A stretch of 64,000 bases of DNA. Source: Jeotgalibaca ciconiae (lineage in GTDB: Bacteria > Bacillota > Bacilli > Lactobacillales > Aerococcaceae). Position 1 is the first letter of the stretch. Each line of letters starts with the position of its first letter. This document shows positions 55,791 through 63,055 of this stretch, piece by piece. The stretch spans positions 2,102,001-2,166,000 of the forward strand of contig NZ_CP034465.1 in assembly GCF_003955755.1 (NCBI RefSeq). The letters run 5' to 3'. A program made the translations under genes and the position numbers. The notes under the pieces are model-generated. The model was not told where the DNA came from and made no database searches. It saw only the letters and a program-made list of their open reading frames with translations.

Positions 55791-56750
55791 GTGCAAAAAG
55801 ACCTTATATCAATCATCATCCCTTGCTTCAATGAAGAAGAAATGGTGCCGCTTTTCTACATGGAGATGCTTGAAATAATGGAAGGCACTCAGATTGTAGA
55901 TTTCGAACTGATTTTTGTGAATGATGGATCGTCTGATGAAACATTAGGCGAAGTGAGAAAATTAGCAGAAAAAGATGGTCGTGTGCGGTATTTATCATTT
56001 TCGCGTAATTTTGGAAAAGAAGCAGCGATGTACGCTGGGCTTGAGTATGCAAAAGGCGATTTTGTGGCAGTAATGGATGTTGATTTGCAAGATCCGCCAG
56101 CCTTGTTACCTTCCATGTATCGGACGTTAAAGTCAGGAGAATATGATTGTGTAGGCGCCAAGCGAATTGATCGAAATGGAGAACCTAAAATCCGTTCCTT
56201 TTTTGCGAAAAGTTTTTACAAGGTGATTAATGGTATTTCAGATAATCATATTGTTGACGGAGCGAGAGATTATCGATTAATGACAAGACAAATGGTAGAC
56301 GCCGTTTTGGAATTGACGGAATACAACCGTTTTTCAAAAGGGATATTTACTTGGGTGGGGTTCCATACAAAATATATCGAGTACAGTAACGTTGAGCGTC
56401 CGGCAGGCAAGACATCTTGGTCGTTTTGGGGTTTGTTGAAATATTCGTTTGACGGTATTGTTGCCTTTAGTGAAGTTCCGTTAGCAATTGCCTCCTTTAT
56501 CGGTTTCATTGCTTTTATCGTAGCCATTTTATTGGCGCTATTTTTTACCATTCGGACATTAATTTTCGGCAATACAACAAGCGGGTGGACCTCCCTGATG
56601 GTAATGATTTTAGGGATGGGCGGTTTGCAATTACTGTGTTTAGGAATTGTTGGAAAATATTTAGGCCAAACATTTTTAGAAACGAAAAAACGTCCGATTT
56701 ATATTTTGAAGGAGACAGATGAGGATTTAGAAAATAAATCTGATACTTGA
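55791..56750 (+). CDS. CsbB/GtrB-like undecaprenyl-phosphate glycosyltransferase
   Basis: A membrane GT2 of about 320 residues. LISIIIPCFNEEEMVPLFYM, FELIFVNDGSSDETL, SFSRNFGKEAAMYAGL and VAVMDVDLQDPPALLPSMY are hallmarks of GtrB/CsbB/YkcC enzymes. Two C-terminal helices (about 225-255 and 265-295) anchor it. It would form Und-P-glucose or Und-P-GlcNAc for lipoteichoic or wall-polymer glycosylation outside the cell. I prefer GTG 55791 because GGAG at 55778 is spaced properly; ATG 55776 is the alternative. It has a terminator and no partner genes beside it. Confidence 0.88.
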   Translation: MQKDLISIIIPCFNEEEMVPLFYMEMLEIMEGTQIVDFELIFVNDGSSDETLGEVRKLAEKDGRVRYLSFSRNFGKEAAMYAGLEYAKGDFVAVMDVDLQDPPALLPSMYRTLKSGEYDCVGAKRIDRNGEPKIRSFFAKSFYKVINGISDNHIVDGARDYRLMTRQMVDAVLELTEYNRFSKGIFTWVGFHTKYIEYSNVERPAGKTSWSFWGLLKYSFDGIVAFSEVPLAIASFIGFIAFIVAILLALFFTIRTLIFGNTTSGWTSLMVMILGMGGLQLLCLGIVGKYLGQTFLETKKRPIYILKETDEDLENKSDT

Positions 56751-56767
56751 TTTTTATACATTCTTAG

Positions 56768-56791
56768 AAGCTCTCGGATGAGGGCTTTTTT
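56768..56791 (+). terminator. Terminator after CsbB-like gene
   Basis: AAGCTCTC pairs with GAGGGCTT (one wobble), then TTTT. Confidence 0.8.
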
Positions 56792-56902
56792 GGCTGTTTT
56801 CAAAACAAACGAATCTCAGAAGTTTGTTGAGGAAAGATGAAAAGAGAAGAGGGGAATCCTCTTCTCTTTTAGGTTGGGAATGTTCGTGTTTTTTAATATT
56901 TT

Positions 56903-56999
56903 TGAACATTTTCGAAGTTTAGTGAACATTTTTTAAATGAATGTAAAGCTCTTTTAAATATCAAACGAATATATATAATGAACATTAAGGAGAGATATG
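56903..56999 (+). promoter_or_regulatory. Orphan promoter region with repeated TGAACATT boxes and ribosome site
   Basis: TGAACATTTT occurs at 56903-56912 and 56923-56932, exactly 20 bp apart, and TGAACATTAA at 56979-56988. TATAAT is at 56974-56979 and AAGGAGAG leads to an ATG at 56997. The frame after it stops within 40 codons, inside the 3' end of the reverse regulator gene. This looks like the regulatory front of a gene that is no longer there. Confidence 0.5.
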
Positions 57000-57015
57000 A
57001 TTTGGATTGTTCCTG

Positions 57016-57717
57016 TTAAGCGTATAACAGTTTTAAAACCTCACTCATTAATAACTCAAATTGGTTCAATGCAGTGCCAAAAAATAAGTTGGGTGAAAAT
57101 TCTTTAAAAGATTGGGAAGAATGTGTTTCAGTGCTGATTGTCAGCGTCGCTAGTGAGCCAATTTTTGAATTTCGTTCACCGACAAAAGCAATTGTTTCAA
57201 TATTTTGTTCATCGGACATGGAAGCCAATTCTGCCAGACGAACTGTATTTCCAGAATTAGAAATAAGTATGATGAGAATATCATCCTTGTTTGTTTTTCT
57301 TATTAGTTCTAGGTGACTGTGTGCTGATGATCGGAAACCATATAGATTTAAATATTCTGAAAAATAGTTAGCTATTATTTGAGAAAAGCCAAAACCTAAC
57401 ACCATGATTCTTTTTTCATGATATCGCAAAAACAGTTCAATAAATTTGTTTTTTTCATCATCGGTAAAAGTATGTGGCGCGTTTTCTGAGGTATCTGTAT
57501 TTAAAAAGGAATATAATAGCTCGCTATAGCCCGAAAAACCAATCTTTTTTGCCATATTGATTATTGAGGCTGGAGAGACGAAGCAGTGTTTTGCAACTTC
57601 TCTAATACCCATATTTTTAATGGTCGGTTTATTTTTTTCCATAAAGCGCAAGACTTGGGATTCTGACTTATTTAACTGGTACTTATCAATTAATTTTTCG
57701 ATATCCAATGAAATCAT
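57016..57717 (-). CDS. RpiR/MurR-family transcriptional regulator
   Basis: A 233-residue regulator. The N-terminal HTH_6 domain (about 1-75) contains MGIREVAKHCFVSPASIINM and KKIGFSGYSELLYSF. A SIS sugar-phosphate-binding domain follows from about 105, with ILIILISNSGNTVRLAELA as phosphate loop. Such proteins sense phosphosugars and control nearby catabolic genes. It is divergent from the RarA-C-like/PTS pair with only 32 bp between starts, so it probably regulates them and itself. Confidence 0.9.
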   Translation of the reverse strand: MISLDIEKLIDKYQLNKSESQVLRFMEKNKPTIKNMGIREVAKHCFVSPASIINMAKKIGFSGYSELLYSFLNTDTSENAPHTFTDDEKNKFIELFLRYHEKRIMVLGFGFSQIIANYFSEYLNLYGFRSSAHSHLELIRKTNKDDILIILISNSGNTVRLAELASMSDEQNIETIAFVGERNSKIGSLATLTISTETHSSQSFKEFSPNLFFGTALNQFELLMSEVLKLLYA

Positions 57718-57749
57718 CCTTAATAAATTTTAGTTAGGAGTATTATAAC

Positions 57750-58367
57750 ATGACAAAAGAAGAAATTATTCAAGATCCATGGGCAAGAACAAAGACTAGA
57801 AACAACTTAGCTGGTGATGAAGTTATTTCTGGATTACAAAAATCCATTCGCCGCGGTAATGAGAAAGCAGCTTGTGAATACGCCTATGAAATGTATATAA
57901 CCTCTCCACAGTTTGAAGAAAAATTATGGCGTCGTTTGTTAGCTATTTCAGTAGAAGATATTGGAATGGGAAATCCTCAAGCTGCCATCATGATTAACAG
58001 TCTGAATCAAATGAGAAGAGAATTTCAGTACAACGAATCGGATCGTGCAATGTTTTTCTTTCATGCTATTCGCTATTTATGTCAATCAGAGAAAGACCGT
58101 TCTTCCGATTTACTAAAAAATATTGTTATTAAAAACTTCGCAATGGGATATGTTCCAGAAATTATTGATGTGGCATTGGACAAACATACAACAAGAGGAA
58201 AACAAATGGGGCGTGGTTCTGAGCATTTTCTACACGAAGCCAGTAAAGTAATTCCTCAAGCAGAGGTTACAAACACTTATAAAGAAGAATACGCAGAAAT
58301 CCTGAAAAAATATGATCCAAATAATCAAGTTCCAAATTCATTTGACTTTAATTCTTGGCAGGTATAA
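57750..58367 (+). CDS. Stand-alone RarA/MgsA C-terminal-like protein
   Basis: A 205-residue soluble protein. The central LQKSIRRGNEKAACEYAYEM and RRLLAISVEDIGMGNPQAAI correspond to the C-terminal helical domain of RarA/MgsA AAA+ ATPases (KSIRGS-x-A, ASEDIG-x-ADP). There is no ATPase core or Walker motif. AMGYVPEIIDVALDKHTTRG is followed by a C-terminal region with no motif I know. It lies between an RpiR regulator and a PTS EIIC gene. The function is unknown; the family resemblance is to a fold, not an activity. Confidence 0.7.
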   Translation: MTKEEIIQDPWARTKTRNNLAGDEVISGLQKSIRRGNEKAACEYAYEMYITSPQFEEKLWRRLLAISVEDIGMGNPQAAIMINSLNQMRREFQYNESDRAMFFFHAIRYLCQSEKDRSSDLLKNIVIKNFAMGYVPEIIDVALDKHTTRGKQMGRGSEHFLHEASKVIPQAEVTNTYKEEYAEILKKYDPNNQVPNSFDFNSWQV

Positions 58368-58381
58368 AAGGAGACGAAAAT

Positions 58382-59671
58382 ATGGAGAACCCTTCTAATT
58401 CAATTGAAAAATTAAATAATCTTTTAAGTCCTATTGCATCAAAAATTGGTAATCAAAGACATTTAAAAGCAATTTCAAGTGGTATGATGTTTGGCCTTCC
58501 TTTTATTGTCATTGGTTCGTTCTTTTTAATCTTTGCAAATCCTCCCATTAATATGGATCAGTTCAATCCAGAGACAGCGAATTTCTTTCTGCGATTTTTA
58601 GCTGGCTGGAAAGAGTTTGCCGTTAACAATTATGGATTATTGACAGCCCCTTATGATTTAACAATGGGAATCATCGGTTTGGTAAGTTGTTTTGGGATTG
58701 CCTATTCATTATCAGAAGATTATGGTATTAATCCTTCCATGAATGGGATGGTTGCAGCTGTTACTTATTTGATGGTTTGTACTCCTGTCGTTGATGGAAG
58801 TATTCAGTTAAACTACTTGGGTACAAATGGATTATTTGTAGCGATTATTATTGGCCTGTTGGTAGTTGAAATTTGTAGGTTATTTGAAGTTAAAAATATT
58901 AAATTGAAGCTTCCAGAAAGTGTTCCACCGATGGTCGCAACTTTTATTAATACACTATTTCCATTGTTAGCGAATATCATCATTTTCTATGGACTTAATC
59001 TGATTTTTATTGCTTCTACGGATAAGATCTTTCCCGAAGTGGTTATGCAATTTTTAACGCCAGCAACTAATATCGCTGGTAGTCTAGGTGGTTTTTTACT
59101 GATTGTTACTTTTGGAAATCTTCTTTGGTTGATTGGTATTAACGGCTCGTCTATTATTTTTCCAATTGTATTTACTTTGGGAATGGCTCAAACTGGTTTA
59201 AATGCCGAACAGTTAGCAAATGGTGAACAAATGACCCATCTGATGAATTTACAGATGTTCCGTATTTCTGTTTTAGGTGGAGCAGGGGGGACATTAGGAT
59301 TAATCATTTTGATGATAAGAAGTAAAGTTCCTGAATATCGAACATTAGGAAAGCTATCCATCGTTCCTGGGATTTGTTCGATTAACGAGCCGATTATTTT
59401 CGGCTTACCGATTGTATTTAATCCAATACTAGCGATACCATTTTTGATCTCACCGATTGTTTCGTTACTATTAACTTATTTTGCACAAAAGTTTTCATTG
59501 ATTGGATTAGGTTTCATTATTGATCCTTCCTTTACACCATTCTTTGCTCAAGCTTATTTATCAGCGATGGATTGGCGAAACGTTGTATTCACACTATTTT
59601 TGGTAGTGGTAAGTATGGTGATTTACTACCCGTTCTTTAAAGTTTTTGAGAAAAACAGACTCAACGCCTAA
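58382..59671 (+). CDS. PTS EIIC, lactose/cellobiose family
   Basis: A 429-residue permease with about ten helices. ISSGMMFGLPFIVIGSFFLI near the N terminus and PGICSINEPIIFGLPIVFNP near 320-345 are conserved in cellobiose/lichenan-type EIIC; the NEPI motif is part of substrate binding. No EIIA, EIIB or glycosidase gene is beside it, so partner subunits must be elsewhere. ATG 58382 follows AAAAGGAG; the TTG at 58355 overlaps the upstream gene. It should be induced through the divergent RpiR regulator. Confidence 0.9.
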   Translation: MENPSNSIEKLNNLLSPIASKIGNQRHLKAISSGMMFGLPFIVIGSFFLIFANPPINMDQFNPETANFFLRFLAGWKEFAVNNYGLLTAPYDLTMGIIGLVSCFGIAYSLSEDYGINPSMNGMVAAVTYLMVCTPVVDGSIQLNYLGTNGLFVAIIIGLLVVEICRLFEVKNIKLKLPESVPPMVATFINTLFPLLANIIIFYGLNLIFIASTDKIFPEVVMQFLTPATNIAGSLGGFLLIVTFGNLLWLIGINGSSIIFPIVFTLGMAQTGLNAEQLANGEQMTHLMNLQMFRISVLGGAGGTLGLIILMIRSKVPEYRTLGKLSIVPGICSINEPIIFGLPIVFNPILAIPFLISPIVSLLLTYFAQKFSLIGLGFIIDPSFTPFFAQAYLSAMDWRNVVFTLFLVVVSMVIYYPFFKVFEKNRLNA

Positions 59672-59738
59672 AGATTGTTTCACATTTATTTCATCAAGGT
59701 TGAAATTGAGTAACATACATAGCTTTCATTTGCTTTCA

Positions 59739-59791
59739 AACCAGCTTTCTCGTTAACATGAGGTATATTGTTAACGAAAGGCTGGTTTTTT
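59739..59791 (+). terminator. Terminator hairpin overlapping the acyltransferase ribosome site
   Basis: AACCAGCTTTCTCGTTAAC pairs with GTTAACGAAAGGCTGGTT with one bulged base, and six T follow. The T run ends directly at the ATG of the next gene, and the GAAAGG that would serve as its Shine-Dalgarno is inside the right arm. Three CTTTC repeats precede or form the left arm. Confidence 0.75.
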
Positions 59792-60964
59792 ATGCAGATA
59801 CCTAGGAAGAAAAGTCGCCGGATTGAAGTATTTGACGGCATGAGAGGAATGGCTGCTGTAATTGTAATGGTCTTTCATTTGATTGTGATGACAAAAACAG
59901 GTCATGCGAGTAACCATTCCTTGTCTTTTGAAAATGGTTGGTGGCGGGCCTTTACTGTTACACCTTTAAAACTGCTATGGGCAGGAAATGAAGCCGTCAT
60001 CTTATTTTATATCATTGGTGGTTTTGTCATTGCAAAGCCTTATTTGGAAGGTAGAGAATTACAATTTGGAAATTTTATTAAGAAGCGTTTTTCTCGTTTA
60101 ATTTTACCTTACTGGTTGATTTTGTCGGTGACGGTCATTTTTATTGGATTATTTATGGGATTGAAAGACGGTATACAATTAAGTAGTTCGTTTAATGTAA
60201 AATGGAGCGAGTTTCCATCTGGGATGGATATTTTGGCTCAACTTTTGGCATTTGATTACAACATGGATATTACTGCCGGTGCGTTTTGGAGTATCGTACA
60301 AGAGTGGCGGATCGCTTTGTTCATTCCTTTTATTGGATTATGGCTGGCGAAATCATCTACCAAGCAAGTTGTCGCAATTGTGCTTCTGGGGAATTGGTCG
60401 CTGGATGCGATTACGATGGAAATGCTTGGTTCTTCCAATGAAGTGTTAGCATATGTAGGAGATACTTTGAACCGCACCAACTATTACTTTATCTTCTTTT
60501 TTATCGGTGCGGTATTGTGTAAACACATCGAAGAGTTAAGGGAGTTCTTTGCGAAACGAAAATGGGTCCGGATTATTTCGGGATTATTGCTACCGATATT
60601 GATTCCCTATCAATGGGTGCTGGCCGGATTTGGAGTGACAATCGGACGAAGAGAAGCGATGCCGATTACTGCAATTGGAATTGTGCTGTTATTGCTAGTA
60701 GCGATGGAATCGGAATGGTTGAGCAAGTTCTTCAAATCAAAGCCGCTGTTGTTTTTAGGGGGAATTTCATTTAGCTTGTATTTGACGCATACAACAGCAA
60801 TCGTCTTGTTTGTAGCACTGCTTGGACAAGTTATGGATCCACAATGGGCAATGATCATTTCACCGGTATTTGCGCTGGGATTCGCAGTGTTCTGGTATAA
60901 GCATGTGGAACAGAGACTGGCAGGGTTCAGTTTGCCGAAAGTCTGGGTTGGCTCCACCGAATAA
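59792..60964 (+). CDS. Acyltransferase family 3 (OafA/YrhL-like)
   Basis: A 390-residue membrane acyltransferase with about ten helices. RIEVFDGMRGMAAVIVMVFH contains the catalytic-histidine region, followed by FIKKRFSRLILPYWLILS. FLGGISFSLYLTHTTAIVLF is the conserved late block. Such enzymes O-acetylate surface polysaccharides or peptidoglycan; no SGNH domain is attached. The ORF extends to TTG 59768 inside a hairpin; ATG 59792 is the plausible start. It may modify one of the polymers from this locus. Confidence 0.85.
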   Translation: MQIPRKKSRRIEVFDGMRGMAAVIVMVFHLIVMTKTGHASNHSLSFENGWWRAFTVTPLKLLWAGNEAVILFYIIGGFVIAKPYLEGRELQFGNFIKKRFSRLILPYWLILSVTVIFIGLFMGLKDGIQLSSSFNVKWSEFPSGMDILAQLLAFDYNMDITAGAFWSIVQEWRIALFIPFIGLWLAKSSTKQVVAIVLLGNWSLDAITMEMLGSSNEVLAYVGDTLNRTNYYFIFFFIGAVLCKHIEELREFFAKRKWVRIISGLLLPILIPYQWVLAGFGVTIGRREAMPITAIGIVLLLLVAMESEWLSKFFKSKPLLFLGGISFSLYLTHTTAIVLFVALLGQVMDPQWAMIISPVFALGFAVFWYKHVEQRLAGFSLPKVWVGSTE

Positions 60965-60972
60965 GAAGAAAA

Positions 60973-60995
60973 AGTCCTCATCTGAGGGCTTTTTT
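60973..60995 (+). terminator. Terminator after acyltransferase gene
   Basis: AGTCCTC pairs with GAGGGCT (one wobble) across an ATCT loop, followed by five T. Confidence 0.75.
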
Positions 60996-61004
60996 GTCCG
61001 AAAT

Positions 61005-61974
61005 GGGAACTTCGGGGCTCCATAAGCGGCTGAAGGTTACACTTTGGTCGAAAGTGGGAGCTTGACGGTCACAAATCGAGCTGAAGGTTACGCATTTAGT
61101 GGAAGTGGGAACTTGGTGGCCACGAATTGATTTGAAGGTTACATATTTGGTGAAAGCGGGAGCTTGGTGGGCTCGAATTGATTTGAAGGTTACATATTTG
61201 GTGGAAGTGGGAGCTTCGGGGCTCCATAAGCGGCTGAAGGTTACACTTTGGTCGAAAGTGGGAGCTTGACGGTCACAAATCGAGCTGAAGGTTACGCATT
61301 TGGTGAAAGTGGGAGCTTGACGGTCACAAATCGAGTTGAAGGTTACGCATTTGGTGAAAGTGGGAGCTTGGTGGGCTCGAATTGATTTGAAGGTAACATA
61401 TTTGGTGGAAGTGGGAGCTTGGCGGGCTCGAATTGATTTGAAGGTTACATATTTGGTGGAAGCGGGAGCTTGGTGGGCTCCATAAGCGGCTGAAGGTTAC
61501 ACTTTGGTCGAAAGTGGGAGCTTGGTGGCCACGAATTGATTTGAAGGTTACATATTTGGTGAAAACGGGAACTTGGTGGCCACGAATTGGTTTGAAGGTT
61601 ACACATTTGGTGGAAGTGGGAGCTTGACGGGCTCGAATTGATTTGAAGGTAACACTTTGGTCGAAAGTGGGAGCTTGACGGTCACAAATCGAGCTGAAGG
61701 TTACACATTTGGTGGAAGTGGGAGCTTGGTGGCCACGAATTGATTTGAAGGTTACATATTTGGTGGAAGTGGGAGCTTGGCGGTCACAAATCGAGCTGAA
61801 GGTTACGCATTTAGTGGAAGTGGGAACTTGGTGGCTAAAAATCGAGCTGAAGGTTACGCATTTAGTGGAAGTGGGAACTTGGTGGCTAAAAATCGAGCTG
61901 AAGGTTATACATTTGGTGAAAGCGGGAGCTTTGGAGTCGCAAGCCCAATTGAAAGTTACACTTTTTTTAAAACA
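61005..61974. repeat. 51-bp minisatellite, about 19 units
   Basis: Nineteen head-to-tail units starting GGGAGCTT or GGGAACTT can be followed, 51 bp each except one of 52 bp (about 61464-61515). A degenerate partial unit continues to about 62015. Each unit has a constant part (GAAGGTTAC and GGTG-AAGT-GGGA) and a middle part of about five types: ACGGTCACAAATCGAGCTG, TGGCCACGAATTGATTTG, TGGGCTCGAATTGATTTG, GGGGCTCCATAAGCGGCTG and TGGCTAAAAATCGAGCTG. Types recur in mosaic order. Long ORFs on both strands exist only because 51 is divisible by three. Confidence 0.95.
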
Positions 61975-62017
61975 GTAAGCTTCGAATGGAAACCCCATCT
62001 GAAGCTTACCCATTTTC

Positions 62018-62878
62018 CTATTTGCATTGATTTTTTGTTAATACTTTTCCTGTTAATTTCCTACTGACCCGGTTCCCGCACCAGTCTCTCAATTTTGACG
62101 AGGTTAATTTTTCATTTGGGAACAAGAGATAGAATTCTCGGGCCGATTTTGTAACGATATCTGATTTCAATTCGAACTGCTGACAGTTCATACAACTAAA
62201 ATATTTATGACGGTCCTGCATCTTGTCTGAGTGGCAGTTGTCACACCAAATTCCCTTTGCCATGCTTTCATATGTGTATGAAATTTTTGTATCGATATGG
62301 GTACGATTCACCTTGCAAGATTCAATATAAGCAGCAATTTTATGGTGATAATCATTGATTTCTGAAGCTTGCAACTTGATTTTTGCTAGATAATCATCCA
62401 ATTGAGAACGGAGGATGATAGGGAAATCGGGCTCGTTGCCATATAGCGTGAAAGTAGGGTTGATGAAGATAACCTTTTTCTCAATCGGCAGTTTAATGTT
62501 TTTGCGACGCAAGAGGATGTCTAGAACATCGTAGGCTCGATTAAGCTGAGTCAGAGGATTATTACTTTTTTCTCCATTTTTGAAAAAATCTCCTTTCTCG
62601 TAGTGATAAATTCCTGAGTGATTCTTGATGTCTAGCAAGTAGATTCTATGGGAAGTAATGACAACGAAATCAAGCTGGGTGGTAATACCATTTTCTAGTT
62701 CTGAATCATAGACGAGCGCATGGGGGATATCTTTTTCCTCCAATATTTGGCCGAATTCCCATTCGCCTTCGTAGCCCATCCGAAAGGCATAGTAAATCTT
62801 CTTCTGCTTTTGGTCAAAATAAATCCTTTTATGCAACGCTTCATAGGTTTTTACTGTCACCGGCTTTTCTAAATGCAT
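62018..62878 (-). CDS. NERD-domain protein with C-terminal zinc finger
   Basis: A 286-residue protein. The NERD (nuclease-related) domain covers about 35-150, with GYEGEWEFGQIL, the acidic TQLDFVVITSHRIYLLDIKN, and NPLTQLNRAYDVLD. D-x-x and DIKN provide the D-(D/E)xK-like residues. A treble C-x2-C / C-x2-C motif (WCDNCHS and FSCMNCQQF) forms a probable zinc ribbon near 235. ATG 62878 has AAGGAGG upstream; the longer ORF to 62962 is unlikely. It is convergent onto the minisatellite, whose degenerate end touches its stop. Role unknown. Confidence 0.85.
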   Translation of the reverse strand: MHLEKPVTVKTYEALHKRIYFDQKQKKIYYAFRMGYEGEWEFGQILEEKDIPHALVYDSELENGITTQLDFVVITSHRIYLLDIKNHSGIYHYEKGDFFKNGEKSNNPLTQLNRAYDVLDILLRRKNIKLPIEKKVIFINPTFTLYGNEPDFPIILRSQLDDYLAKIKLQASEINDYHHKIAAYIESCKVNRTHIDTKISYTYESMAKGIWCDNCHSDKMQDRHKYFSCMNCQQFELKSDIVTKSAREFYLLFPNEKLTSSKLRDWCGNRVSRKLTGKVLTKNQCK

Positions 62879-63031
62879 ATTTTTGCCTCCTTGATAAATA
62901 GATACGTATAATAAAGAAAAGACATTTTTTTTAAAAAAATCTTTTGTTACCGCTATCATCAAACAAACATCTTGTGCTTATTTTATGATTTGTTAAGATT
63001 AAAAAGCGAGATAAAACAATAGGAAAGTGTA

Positions 63032-63037
63032 TATAAT
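63032..63037 (+). promoter_or_regulatory. -10 candidate for GH13 gene
   Basis: TATAAT lies 19 bp before the start codon and 4 bp before AGGAGG, so the transcript leader would be very short. No clear -35 box. Confidence 0.4.
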
Positions 63038-63055
63038 GATAGGAGGATTTTATCA

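Noticed and set aside
61005..61974. CRISPR array.
   Set aside because: Units are contiguous with no unique spacers; the variable middle parts recur as a few types, and no cas genes are present.
61324..62013. Reverse-strand repeat protein with 17-residue repeats, and forward-strand ORFs over the same array.
   Set aside because: The period of 51 keeps several frames open by chance. A 52-bp unit shifts the frame so the repeat sequence changes midway, and no ribosome site fits.
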